A DNA stretch of 64,000 nt, from the NCBI GenBank assembly GCA_025094145.1, contig JALLLS010000096.1:1-64000 (forward strand). The letters run 5' to 3'. The DNA is from Spinellus fusiger. Lineage: Eukaryota > Mucoromycota > Mucoromycetes > Mucorales > Phycomycetaceae. Within the stretch, counting starts at the first letter, position 1. The number at the start of each line of letters is the position of its first letter. The notes beneath the pieces are model-generated. The model worked only from the letters and a program-made list of their open reading frames with translations. It was not told the origin of the DNA and did not search any database. Shown piece by piece: positions 38,668 through 50,409 of the stretch. The translations under genes were made by a program, and so were the position numbers.

Positions 38668-39786
38668 TCATTCTAATATATATCTATATAAAATTATAAG
38701 CGTATATATAAATATATACCTGAGATGTTCTTTATTTATGGTATAATTGTGTTTTTTTGTACTTATAAGTATAGAATTGAAACAGTATCTATTATCAACA
38801 CGTAAGAGATCTTCCTCTATTATGCTATCTGTACAATTATAATAATGAATCACTCTCACCATAAAATCAAAAAACAAAGTTCCACCGCTTCCCAATAACC
38901 ACGGGAAATTAATGAATAGATAGGTACGATTCATGGACACTAAGAAAATGGACTAAAGAAAACAAACATGTCAACTCCTATTTTTTGGTAATACATACCC
39001 CTCCTCTCCTCTCCTTTTCTTTCTCTTTCTCTCTCTTTTTCCTTACCAAGCAATAGGTGATATTTCCACAGAGACTGAATAGAAACATGATCATGCTCAA
39101 TCCCTCTACACTCTCATTGCGGAAATTCTGCATGATCTGAGGAATACGACCACCACAGTACAATAAAGCACTTGTCCATCCCAACACTTGTGGCACCCAG
39201 TCTACTTGTGTGTAATCAATCTTATCAGTGGCATTGGGCCAAAAGAAGAAAGTAGCTGTGCCCAATAATAAAAAGAGCATGGAAAGTACGGATCCCACAA
39301 AGAAGATGCGTACAATACGACGGGTCTTTACCGAGAGAGTGGGTCGTTCCATTGAAGAGGACAGCAAGGGTGTCTCTTCCAATGTACTCACTTCGTCGTC
39401 TCTGTACACTTGAGCGGTGTTTTTGCGATAATACAAGACTTGGCTCACCAACAGCCCGTCTGCCATTAGATAATAAAGGGCTAGTAACAGCTAAAAGTCA
39501 TCCGCAAGTCAGCCATTGATATTTCTGTTTGTGTATACCATTGTTATCATTAGATTGCCCAGGATAGCCCCTATCAGGTTGAAGACATCACCCAACACCC
39601 AACACATTAGGAATTTGAGCGATACACCGTCTGTGTTTTTACGCACATAGTTTTCAAATAGTTGTCTGTGGGTTCAGTAGTGTCACAACAACAGCATAGT
39701 GCTTACGGTGTAAATACAACAATCCAACAAAGAATACTAATGGCACCACATAAGTTGGACCCTATCTCGGACGACAGTGTCAGCAT
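38668..39786 (-). CDS. PQ-loop vacuolar/lysosomal amino-acid transporter (Ypq-like)
   Basis: Four exons (39786-39707, 39665-39539, 39490-39047, 38952-38668) give 311 residues. The protein is seven-helix-like, with two PQ-loop repeats: CWIVVFTPQLFENYVRKNTD in the first and GGRIPQIMQNFRNESVEGLS in the second. Between them are LALYYLMADGLLVSQVLYY and a hydrophilic loop with ETPLLSSS, a possible dileucine sorting signal as in Ypq proteins. The final helices run SIFLVSMNRTYLFINFPWLL and GSGGTLFFDFMV. The family exports basic amino acids across the vacuolar membrane. An ATG at 39891 would add 35 residues; the shorter start fits the family better. The last 60 residues after VRVIHYY are unusual, and an unrecognised intron may exist there. 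Confidence 0.82.
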
Positions 39787-40479
39787 TGTTGGAGAGTGTA
39801 AAAAGGAAAGAAAGGAAGAGAGACAGAAGGGAGTGAAATAAATCCGTTCAACATTTAACTCCACTCTATCAATAGCCGCTACTTGGGTCATAAAGAGGTG
39901 GCACTTGGATCTGTCAATTCAGTCTCCACTAGTTATGACATGTTGCTGCAGAGTTCACCCGTCCTTTTGTTTGTCCATACCATGACGCATAAATCGTCCT
40001 GTGTAGAGAAGTGTAGTGTGGAAAGGCAGTCCATCTATCACACAGTAGGTAGATTACATGGCCCTCTTCTATAGTCCAGTCTATTATTTTACTTATTCTA
40101 TACTTCATTAAAGCCCATACACATAGAGAGAAGTAAAGAACAATAAAGAACAGTATAGAGCTATTGTTATTCTTTTCATTTTTCCCTGGCCAATGCTTTT
40201 ATTTCTATTTTGTTATTTTTTAATTATTTATTAGAGCAGAAAATATCGTACTGTGAATCGGTCTTATTTTAATCCATTAGTGTGACTGCCTATCTTTTCT
40301 GCTGCTTTTCTCTCAGTAAAAAAAAATGTGTAGTAGTGATTTGAGTGATTAAGACTTTGGCTAATGAGTTCCATCTTTGGTTTATGGAATTGTACCATGA
40401 AGAAGAACAGCGAGTTTCTGTTACAATAAAAGAGTGCTAGCTATCATACTGGAGCCTATGCTAGACAGTGGAAAGAGAC
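39787..40479. other. Intergenic region left of a Tc1 relic
   Basis: Contains the promoter side of the PQ-loop gene. No domain-bearing frame was found. The rightmost part may belong to the Tc1 relic but shows no recognisable residues. Confidence 0.4.
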
Positions 40480-40905
40480 ACATCAGATTAGGGGCTTTTA
40501 CTAGCCCACACAAAGCCCTTTTTGAACTCAATTGAGCACGTCTGATATGCCTTGGAAAGACGAAATGAAGAAAAAAGGGTATCTATTATCAATTTAGAAA
40601 TTTTGAAGGCTCTACTTGCAGAAGAGTGGGAGAGAGTTGGTATTGAGCTTGCATAACAATAAATTCAAAGTAAGACAGATAGATGCCATAAAGTCATTGA
40701 TGCCAAAGGAGGCCATACAAAATACTAACTATATTATTATATCTTCAATAAATAAAGATATTGAGCTTTGTTGTGTTTAAGTTTGAATCTTCTAAATCAA
40801 ATTTAAAGTGCTTTATTTAATGTTGAAAACGTCCTAAATATTTCTTCCTGAAATTTATTTTCAAAGGTATTAAATTCAAATGAGTGTGGCTGTATTTACA
40901 CTTTC
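40480..40905 (+). mobile_element. Tc1/mariner transposase relic
   Basis: Pieces in shifting frames read IEHVYALERRNEEK, INLEILKALLAEEWERVGIE and DRCHKVIDAKGGHTKY, the C-terminal end of a Tc1 transposase following NPIEH. The right end at about 40890-40905 has GTGTGGCTG before TA, like the Tc1 copy ending at 37992. It carries stops and indels and is inactive. Confidence 0.7.
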
Positions 40906-40954
40906 TTGAACAGGTATGTTAATCCAAATCATATACCTAATAGCTTCTTTTGAG

Positions 40955-42235
40955 TGAACCCTATTCAAAATAGATAGATAGGCTGTTGTGGATAGAGTCA
41001 TTTGCACAAAAGCCATTGTAACTGTCTAAATAATGATAGATACCAAACAGAAAGTAGAGACATTGTGATATGGCCAAGAAATGGAAGCTTACTGTAAAGA
41101 ATGAGTGAGATGAATCAGTTGTATAATCCTATGAGCTAAGTACTTCTTTCTTCCTACAGAACAGTTAGATTGGAATATAAATACATACTTATTCAATGAC
41201 CAAAATGTCAAGAGAAGCACACTAAAACATTACTGCTTCAGATTGATGTACATAGAGATAAATCACTTGAATGTATTTGGAAAGCTCTCTTTATCAGTAT
41301 AGAGTATATACTAACATTGAACAAGGCTGTCTGAATTTTATACAGCATAACCAAGAACAGAGTGGATCGTACGTTAACTAACCAAAGTATTTTTGGACCC
41401 AAGAAGCCATTGTTGACATTATCACATCAATGGGTGATAAATATTAAATAGTATGATTCAATGTTATTAAGGGCTATTTATCTTCTCTGAACTGGAGATG
41501 TTATACAGCCAACAATATACAAATAAAGTAAAAAAGATACAATATGCTTATAGAATCAACCTAGGGTTCTTATATGCATACGCTTTCTATAAGAGCCTGA
41601 TGAAGAGCCTGCAGCAAGTTATTCAGGTGCGAATCCTACCAAAAGAATAGCAATAAAGGAAAAAGACATGCGGAGGATGTTGAAGAAAGAAGGATTCAGA
41701 CTCTATCTTCTCAATGGATTCAAAACATCGAGCCTGTGTCCTGAGTGCAAGTACTCACCTTTGGAAACATTTAAACATGTCAAGAACCCCAGGCCCTATC
41801 AACGAACAAAAATACTTCAGGTTAAATGTCATTTCTTAATTATATAAATATATATTATAAAAATAAAAATAAAAGACTCATCTTTCTCTCTCTTCAAATA
41901 GCTGTTCAAACCAATATTATATGGGCAAGACATTGAAGCTTTGGGAGTCGTAATCTCGCTGCTACATTAAACTTTAGACATGGTCTAATGTCTCAAAGGG
42001 AAAATGCCATCCTCCCAGAGTGCTTTTGTAGATCGAACAAAAGAAGACATAAAGATACACCTAGAACCAAGAAAAGGTCCAAGCCTTCTAGTTCATTCCC
42101 CATCCTTCTCCTTCCCCAGTGATCACTGGAGCCTCGGTTGACTAACTGACGGAAGCTCATGATACAGGTAAGCTATCTAAAAAGTGATATAGTGTGTGTC
42201 TTATTGGATTTTGTCATGCAGAAGATATTATAATG
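40955..42235 (+). mobile_element. Element D1, 1281 bp, inverted copy at 48548-49828
   Basis: Aligns over exactly 1281 bp with the reverse complement of 48548-49828. I spotted one substitution (C at 41400 versus the equivalent of T at 49383). Flanks on both sides differ, so the match has sharp ends, TGAACCCTATTC on the left and GATATTATAATG on the right. No terminal inverted repeat or clear target duplication is seen. It holds a broken Fanzor-like C-terminal domain. Lack of inverted ends recalls IS607/IS605-type TnpB carriers, but that is inference. Confidence 0.85.
41580..42122 (+). pseudogene. Fanzor-like (TnpB family) C-terminal relic in D1
   Basis: The frame reads KEKDMRRMLKKEGFRLYLLN, then GFKTSSLCPECKYSPLETFK and HVKNPRPYQRTKI. 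A probable intron follows (AT-rich, ending CAAATAG), then CSNQYYMGKTLKLW and, after a one-base frame break, NLAATLNFRHGLMSQREN and a basic tail to a stop at 42122. The order of an E/G-F-K-T-S-x-x-C-x-x-C segment, a second Cys region, W, and N-L-A-A-T-L-N-F-R-H is the zinc ribbon plus RuvC-III region of Fanzor/TnpB proteins. The N-R-D of the RuvC motif is lost at the frame break. It is non-functional as it stands. Confidence 0.7.
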
Positions 42236-42266
42236 TCTAGTAAAGACTACTGATAAAGTGTATAGT

Positions 42267-45200
42267 TCAGAAACGGTCTCCCACCCATGTACGGGCATTA
42301 CGGAACATTCTCAACCAAGGACCTACTTGTCCCCATGTCTCATTGGCAGGGTACCATGAGTTGCTCTCCTTAAGAATAACACGCTCAGGATGGGGCATCA
42401 TAGCCAAAACACGACCATCAGGTGTCTGAATACCCGTCAATGCACCCACAGCACCATTGGGATTGTAGGGATATTGCTGTGTAGGTTTACCATAGTTATC
42501 CACAAACAAAACACTTGTCAACTGTTGTGCCTTGAAAGCAGCACAGTCTTGCTCATTTCTAAACACAGGACGACCTTCACCATGAGCTACGGCAATTGGA
42601 AGACGAGATCCTTGCATGCCAGCAAAGAACAGACTGCTGCACTCTTGAATCTCCACCATAGTAGTACGTCCTTCAAACTGCTCACTCTCATTGCGTTCAA
42701 AAGTAGGCCATGCCTCGGCACCAGGAATCAAACTGGCCAACTGACTAAGGAATTGACATCCATTGCAGATGCCCAGAGTAAATGTGTTTTCCCGTTGGAA
42801 GAAACGAACGAATTCAGCACGGGCATGAGAATGCAAGAGAATAGACTTGGCCCAGCCAGCACCAGCACCCAACACATCACCATAGGAAAACCCACCACAG
42901 GCAGCCAAACCAACAAACCCATCCAAAGACACCTTTTCAGTGAGGATGTCTGTCATATGGACATCCACTGTCTCAAATCCAGCTAAATGAAAGGCAAAAG
43001 CCATTTCAATTTGACCATTCACACCTTGGTCACGGAGGATAGCCACACGAGGACGGCCTTGTAATTCAGCAGCAGGGTTGTGTGTAGGATCAAAGCCAAG
43101 TTGGAAGTGCATACCAGGATCCGCAGTGTCAAGTACAGCATCGTACTCCTGCTGGGCACAGAGAGCATTGTCACGAGCAGACTGCATCAAGTAGGAGGTC
43201 TTGGACCATGTACGGTACAAGTTCACACGACTGTCACTGTACACCACCTTGGATTCGTAGTAAACAGCAATGGTGTCTTGGTCATTGTGTTCTGTGACAG
43301 TACCAAGAGTGATGATGGCGTCAAGAGAGAGTCCTTCTTGAGTCATCACACGAGTGAATTCCTGGAGACGGCTCTTTTCTACCTGCACCACAGCACCCAA
43401 TTCTTCATTGTAAAGGGCAGACACAATATCTCTCTTGTGGACAATAGCATCCAAGTGGAGCTCGGCACCTACATGGCCAGCAAAACACATCTCACTGACG
43501 GTCGCCAACACACCACCATCCGAACGATCGTGGTAAGCCAACACCAGATCCTTGCTTTGCTTGGCTTTCTGCAGTCCATTGAAAAAGTGCTTAAGAATAG
43601 TAGGATCCTCCACATCAGGGGCTTCATGACCAATCTGCTTATACACCTGAGCAAGTGCAGACCCACCCATTCGCTGACGTCCTTGGGCAAGATCCAACAA
43701 CACCAACACAGTATCAGCACGGTTCACAAGCTGGGGTGTCCATGTGGAGTGGACATCCACAACAGGAGCAAATCCGGTGATAATCAGAGACAAGGGTGCT
43801 GTCACTTCTTGGATCTGTCCTTGCTGCTGCCACTTCATCTTCATGGACATGGAGTCCTTGCCGACAGGAATGGAAATACCCAGGGCAGGACACATCTCCA
43901 GACCAATGGCCTGAACTGCTTCATAGAGAGCAGCTCCTTCACCTGCATGATCAGCAGCACACATCCAGTTGGCAGACAGACGGAGATAGCTAATGTCCTT
44001 GATATGACTGGCAGCCATGTTGGTAATGCACTCTCCCACTGCCATACGAGCAGAAGCAGCCCCCGACAACAGGGCTAGCGGTGTACGTTCTCCCATGGCC
44101 ATGGCCTCACCCGTCACAATGTCCTCTCCATGCGAGGTGATGGTCACTGCCACATCAGCTACAGGGACTTGCCAGGGACCTACACACTGGTCGCGTGCCA
44201 CCAAAGCAGTGATGGAGCGATCGCCAATAGTGACCAAGAACATCTTGGAGGCAACAGAGGGAAGTTGGAAGACACGGTCAGCAGCATCCACCAAGGCCTG
44301 GGCATAGGTCGCTCCAGGAAGGTACTGAGCAAGCGTTGTGTCAAAGGCATGACGCACAGGATGGCGGGTAGTGGTGGTGCGCGACATTTTAGGAGGCTTG
44401 CCAAACAACACAGGCATAGGAAGATCAATGGGTACTGTCTGCAACACGCTGTCTTTCACCACAAGACGCTTTTCTGCTGTAGCCACTCCCACAACCGCAT
44501 AAGGACAGCGTTCACGCACGCACAAGGACTCAAAAATAGGCAGCTTCTCAGGAGAAATGGCAAGAACATAGCGTTCCTGGGATTCATTGCACCATATTTC
44601 CATGGGGGACATGCTGGGATCATCACACAGAATCTTGCGCAAATCAATGGAGGCACCGAGATCGCTGTCATGCACAATCTCAGGCAAGGCATTGGACAGT
44701 CCACCTGCACCCACATCATGGATGGACTCGATGGGATTCTCTTCCAGGGCAGTACAGCCATCAATCACCTGTTGTGCGCGTCTCTCCATTTCGGGGTTGT
44801 CTCTTTGCACAGAAGCAAAGTCAAGGGCAGCACTGCTCTGACCTGATTGCATGGAGCTAGCGGCTCCTCCTCCTAATCCAATCAACATGCCAGGGCCTCC
44901 CAAGGTTACAAGATAGGCACCGGGAGAAATGGGCTTCTTCAGCACATGGGAAGGACGGACACTGCCCAAACCACCGGCAATCATGATGGGTTTGTGATAG
45001 CCACGGATCTCTTCTGTTGTGTCAGTCACAGGCACTGATTCTGAAAAGGTACGAAAGTAGCCAGTGAGGGCAGGACGACCAAATTCGTTGTTAAAGGCAG
45101 CTGCACCCAAGGGAGCCTCCATCATAATGGTGTAGGCGGAGGCAACATGATCTGGCTTGCCATAGTCTGTTTCCCATGGCTGTGCATGATCAGGAATCAA

Positions 45201-46387
45201 CAGATTGGAGACGGTGAATCCTGCCAGTCCTGCTTTGGGCTTGGAGCCTTGACCCACGGCTCCCTCATCACGGATCTCGCCGCCTGAGCCAGTGGCAGCA
45301 CCAGGGAAGGGAGATACGGCTGTAGGATGGTTGTGGGTCTCCACCTAATACCAGTTCCCATATTAACCCCTTTGGCGTGGATGGGTGAGTGGAATGAATG
45401 AATTACCTTGACGACGAAATGCACTTGCTCCTCCTTGTGCTCATAGGTGTTGCCATAGAGGGTGTTGGGGGCAAATCGAGTGGCCTGAGCACCCTCCAAC
45501 ACGGCTGCGTTATCAGAATAAGCCGACAGGGTGTACTGGGGATGTTGTTGGTGGGTGTATCGAATCATGCCAAACAGAGAGTTGGGCTTGAGTTCGCCAT
45601 CAATGGTCCAGTCAGCACCAAAGATCTTGTGTCGACAGTGCTCAGAGTTGACCTGGGCAAACATAAACAACTCAACATCGGTGGGATTTCTGTTGAGGGC
45701 GTCGGAGGATCCTACAAAGGCATCGACAAGATAATCTATTTCATCTGTGGCCAAGGCTAATCCAAGGTTTGTGTTGGCCTTGACAAGATGGTCGCGAGCC
45801 CCCTTTTTGTTCTTCTCGGTGGCTTGGGATAACAGATCCACTACAGTCAAAGGAGCTGGTGTACCGTGTTGGAACACTGCTTCTGGAAGAGGAAGAGCAG
45901 ATGTCACAGATTGGGTCATTCTGTCGTGCAATAGACTAGCCACAGTCTCGAGCTGTGTTTCTGTCAGGGGAGTGTTGCTGTGTGTGGTGATCCAGTAAGC
46001 AGTACCGCGTTCAATGCGTTCTACATGAGAGTACAGATTGCACAGGTGGGCAATGTTGGTGGCCTTGGAAGACCAGGGAGAAATAGTGCCAGGACGAGGG
46101 ACGACAAGCACAATGTGGCCGTGGGTGGGCTGTCCCTGTGCATCAAGAAAGGCGGTGATGGTCTCTGCTTGGAGAGAGTCCATAGGGTTTGAGCCATAGT
46201 GGAGCAAGTCCTTGAGGGTCTGGAGTTGAGGTGTGGCTGTCCAGTCAAACTGTGGGTCGCGGGGACCAACAAAGTGACAAAAGAGACCAGACACTGAGGA
46301 GATACTGGCCACGTGGGTCTGGAGGGTCTGGAGGAGACGCTTGCCTTTGAACTCTGAGAGAGCAGATGTGCCTGCAAGAATCAGCAT
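42267..46387 (-). CDS. ADE6: Phosphoribosylformylglycinamidine synthase (FGAM synthase)
   Basis: Two exons (46387-45407, 45344-42267) give 1352 residues, the size of the large single-chain eukaryotic enzyme. It uses glutamine and ATP to convert FGAR to FGAM in step four of de novo purine synthesis. Recognisable blocks are: [17 protein letters not shown] (catalytic domain), [19 protein letters not shown] with the ATP/metal region, the second PurM-like half with [20 protein letters not shown], and a C-terminal class I glutamine amidotransferase with [31 protein letters not shown] (nucleophile Cys) and [18 protein letters not shown] (His). All catalytic residues are present. The single intron splits just before VETHNHP. 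The upstream region has a bZIP-type TGAGTCA site. It lies, with the FKBP-TPR gene, between two inverted D elements. Confidence 0.97.
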
Positions 46388-46540
46388 TGCTAAGGAAGGA
46401 AGGAAGGAAGATATAAAAAGAAAGAAAGAAAAAAAAAGAAGCTTGTCACGTCAAAAGAAGACATGTCAAGGAAATCCTTTTTGATGATAAGCGGCACTTG
46501 AAAATAGAAAAATAAACTAAGGCATCTTCAAAAAAAGAGA

Positions 46541-46547
46541 TGAGTCA
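46541..46547. promoter_or_regulatory. TGAGTCA bZIP (Gcn4/AP-1-type) site upstream of FGAM synthase
   Basis: A perfect TGAGTCA lies 154 bases upstream of the ADE6 start codon and within the 263-bp gap to the upstream FKBP-TPR gene. In yeasts, purine-pathway genes are among Gcn4 targets with this core. A seven-base match can arise by chance, so the call rests on position. Confidence 0.4.
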
Positions 46548-46650
46548 AGTCAGTAGAAAAGGGCTAAGCCGCTGATCTCCCCTCTGGACATCTCCTCGGA
46601 ACAGATTCTGATTGGACAAGGAAAGATCTGTTCTTTTTATTTTATTTTTA

Positions 46651-47839
46651 TTATGCAACCATCTTTTTGCATAGTTCTCTTGTCGCTTTGATATGCTGAC
46701 TTTGTTGCTGCAACAGACTCTCCTTAAGTGACTGCAATTCTTTGTTTCCTGGAGTGGCCTAAGAAAAGGATCAGATACATACTTATAGAGGGTGGTTGCT
46801 CAGTATTGATAAAGCGTAGTTGCTTACCTTGAGACCCACAGCAATGAATCCCAATCCATTGTCAAAATCACCAATGGCTTCATAGGCCTGTCCAATGCGA
46901 TAACAGGCCTTGACATTGCGGGGATCTCTGTCGAGGATCTTCTCGCACACCTCAATGACCTTATCCCATTGACGCATTTTCATATAACATGCACTGATAT
47001 TGGCGTGGAGAAGAATGATGGTCTCTTTGGCTTGGATCAGTTCATTGGGTTCGCAGTCCCATACATCCGCCACATACTCTCTTCCCTAAAGAGTTAGTCA
47101 AAATCCACCCATACGACCAAAAAGAGAGAGAGAGAGAGAGTGTGTGTGTGTGTCATTTAAGAAAGAAAGAGAGTTACCTTGCGATAGGCAATAAGAGCAA
47201 GGTCATAAGCACCGCTCTTGTAGAATTCATTCCCTACAGTCTTCTGCTTCAATGCGCCTTGGATCTTCTCCTGTACAGTGATTGCGTTCTATAAAGTGTT
47301 TAGATGTTGATAGGGTGTTATAAGCAGGGGGATCCTGATTCTTTTCTATTGATTTGAATTACCTCCCAAGTGCCTAGCAACTCTATCTCATAACGAAGAG
47401 ATGCCTTGGGAGGAACAATAGGTACCATGCCTTCCTTTCCATACCCTACAGAAAACACGAGCCTACATCAGCCTACACAACACTGGAGAGAAAGAAGCCC
47501 TGACTCACCATAGCTATAGGAGCACACCACCTCAGCCACTTCACCCACACGCATAGTAGGAGCCACAATTTCCCATGCCTTGATCACTTGTCCATCATTC
47601 AACTTGAACTCAAAGGGTGCGTTGCGTTGACGCGATGAGTCAAAAATACTGTCGCTGCGAACAAGGTACCCGTCGTAATGAACTGCATGAACTGCATGAA
47701 CAAAAGAATCAACAGATAGGGTCTTACCACAAACAATGGCATTTGGAGCAGGTAATTCGCCATGGCCTTCTCGAACAACGCGCTTGGTCACTTTACCATT
47801 AGGTGCAAGTATTGTGAGTGGGGTTTGAGGAACGGACAT
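46651..47839 (-). CDS. FKBP-type peptidyl-prolyl isomerase with TPR domain
   Basis: Six exons (47839-47728, 47682-47509, 47445-47363, 47288-47178, 47085-46828, 46758-46651) give 281 residues. The N-terminal FKBP domain shows VTKRVVREGHGELP, VHYDGYLV, FEFKLNDGQVIKAWEI and EGMVPIVPPKASLRYEIELL. A TPR helical domain follows: GNEFYKSGAYDLALIAYRK, ISACYMKMRQWDKVIEVCEK, and NVKACYRIGQAYEAIGDFDN. This single-FKBP plus TPR layout is like FKBP8/AIP-class co-chaperones that bind Hsp90 tails; isomerase activity is uncertain because several pocket aromatic residues are not evident. Intron 1 ends in two tandem TTCATGCAG copies, giving competing acceptors nine bases apart. Tandem with ADE6 on the same strand. 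Confidence 0.85.
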
Positions 47840-47954
47840 GACAGACACCAAAACACTCAGCGGATCCTTAATTCATAAAAGAAGGAAAATATACAGCAGG
47901 CCTCTTTGAGAATTGATTGTCTGCTGCTGCTAATTCCCAACATTCCCTTGTATT

Positions 47955-48175
47955 GAGCCATGCTGTATGTTGTATATTATATGTTTTATACTGTATGTTG
48001 TATATTATATGTTTTATACTGTATGTATGTTGTATATTATATGTTTTATAATGTATGTTGTATATTATATGTTTTATACTGTATGTTGTATATTATATGT
48101 TGTATGTTTATGTTGTATGTTGTATATTATATGTTGTATTTTGTATGTTGTATATTATATGTTATATTTCATGCC
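47955..48175. repeat. AT-rich minisatellite, about 27-bp unit
   Basis: About eight imperfect copies of a TGTATGTTGTATATTATATG unit with a short TTTTATAC spacer. Located between the FKBP-TPR start and the D2 element. Non-coding. Confidence 0.9.
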
Positions 48176-48547
48176 ACTATAGACTACACTATTTATTACT
48201 TAGTGTCTTATGAAAAATAAATCTAACTTCGGCCTTTTATCCAGACACTAGCCAATCAAATCCACCTCATTTTCCTTATTTCTTTGTTTCTTATCATTTA
48301 GGAACAGAAAAATAAATAAATAAATACTAGACATTGTTCAAGATATAGAAACAAAAGGTGTGTTTGGTAATGAAAGAAGTATATTTCGCAAAGCTTTTGA
48401 TTTCTAAAGAATTGCTAGCTTATATACCTTTTCTACTTATCATAATAGTCTATCTAAAAATACTAGAGCAATTTCTTCTGAAACATTTGCCAAGTCTTTC
48501 CATCACCTCAGCATATTGAGTGTAAGAGGCTTCTTAATTTTCAATAA

Positions 48548-49828
48548 CATTATAATATCTTCTGCATGACAAAATCCAATAAGACACACACTATATCACT
48601 TTTTAGATAGCTTACCTGTATCATGAGCTTCCGTCAGTTAGTCAACCGAGGCTCCAGTGATCACTGGGGAAGGAGAAGGATGGGGAATGAACTAGAAGGC
48701 TTGGACCTTTTCTTGGTTCTAGGTGTATCTTTATGTCTTCTTTTGTTCGATCTACAAAAGCACTCTGGGAGGATGGCATTTTCCCTTTGAGACATTAGAC
48801 CATGTCTAAAGTTTAATGTAGCAGCGAGATTACGACTCCCAAAGCTTCAATGTCTTGCCCATATAATATTGGTTTGAACAGCTATTTGAAGAGAGAGAAA
48901 GATGAGTCTTTTATTTTTATTTTTATAATATATATTTATATAATTAAGAAATGACATTTAACCTGAAGTATTTTTGTTCGTTGATAGGGCCTGGGGTTCT
49001 TGACATGTTTAAATGTTTCCAAAGGTGAGTACTTGCACTCAGGACACAGGCTCGATGTTTTGAATCCATTGAGAAGATAGAGTCTGAATCCTTCTTTCTT
49101 CAACATCCTCCGCATGTCTTTTTCCTTTATTGCTATTCTTTTGGTAGGATTCGCACCTGAATAACTTGCTGCAGGCTCTTCATCAGGCTCTTATAGAAAG
49201 CGTATGCATATAAGAACCCTAGGTTGATTCTATAAGCATATTGTATCTTTTTTACTTTATTTGTATATTGTTGGCTGTATAACATCTCCAGTTCAGAGAA
49301 GATAAATAGCCCTTAATAACATTGAATCATACTATTTAATATTTATCACCCATTGATGTGATAATGTCAACAATGGCTTCTTAGGTCCAAAAATACTTTG
49401 GTTAGTTAACGTACGATCCACTCTGTTCTTGGTTATGCTGTATAAAATTCAGACAGCCTTGTTCAATGTTAGTATATACTCTATACTGATAAAGAGAGCT
49501 TTCCAAATACATTCAAGTGATTTATCTCTATGTACATCAATCTGAAGCAGTAATGTTTTAGTGTGCTTCTCTTGACATTTTGGTCATTGAATAAGTATGT
49601 ATTTATATTCCAATCTAACTGTTCTGTAGGAAGAAAGAAGTACTTAGCTCATAGGATTATACAACTGATTCATCTCACTCATTCTTTACAGTAAGCTTCC
49701 ATTTCTTGGCCATATCACAATGTCTCTACTTTCTGTTTGGTATCTATCATTATTTAGACAGTTACAATGGCTTTTGTGCAAATGACTCTATCCACAACAG
49801 CCTATCTATCTATTTTGAATAGGGTTCA
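48548..49828 (-). mobile_element. Element D2, 1281 bp, inverted copy of D1
   Basis: Reverse complement of 40955-42235 with at least one substitution and no length change. With D1 it forms a 1281-bp inverted repeat separated by 6312 bp that contain ADE6 and the FKBP-TPR gene. Ends are sharp and flanks unrelated, apart from a short TTGA next to the D left end in both copies. Confidence 0.85.
48661..49203 (-). pseudogene. Fanzor-like C-terminal relic in D2
   Basis: Same sequence, same stop and same frame break as in D1, so the decay preceded the duplication of the element. Motifs are those given for the D1 copy (GFKTSSLCPECK and NLAATLNFRH). Confidence 0.7.
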
Positions 49829-50409
49829 TTCAAGATGTGATTGGGCACCCATCTGATATACTGTGTTGACTTTACAACATCTATAAAGAAAAAAGGTACT
49901 TCATACAATAGAAATAAGTCTCTCTTTTCCCTTTTATCACCAAGCTTCCAAACAAATATTAAATAAATTCAATGAGGGCGACTGTGCATTATCCATCAGC
50001 CAATCAAATAGCTGGATTCACCCTTCTTAAAAAGTGATTTTTCACTAATTATATAAAAATAAAAAGTAGTTATAGCGAAAAATTCTTTTTAATAAAAGAT
50101 TGCACTCATCTTTCATAAGCTCTGCTGCTCTAGACCTTTTTATAGATATCAAACCCTTCAAATTTCTCTTTCAGATCATCTACAGCGACTTGGATGGTTG
50201 CTCTTTGGTTTTCGTTAAAATAGTGGATTTAATAGATTCTGTTTTTCTTTGTACTTTATCCACTTGGAAGGATGAATCAATGACAAACATACTACTTTAC
50301 CTATATGGATACATACATATATACATGTTTGTATATATACTTACAATGAGATATCCTATACGTTGCTCTTTTCCCTTCTCCCCTTCTTTTTATTATCAGA
50401 ACACATCCA
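49829..50409. other. Intergenic region, no supported gene
   Basis: An open plus-strand stretch around 50100-50432 has no recognisable domain and overlaps the end of the proteasome gene; possible transposon debris on either strand. Nothing else is seen. Confidence 0.4.

Noticed and set aside
42390..44846. Long plus-strand frames opposite the FGAM synthase gene
   Set aside because: They mirror the codon structure of a strongly conserved gene on the other strand and have no motif of their own.
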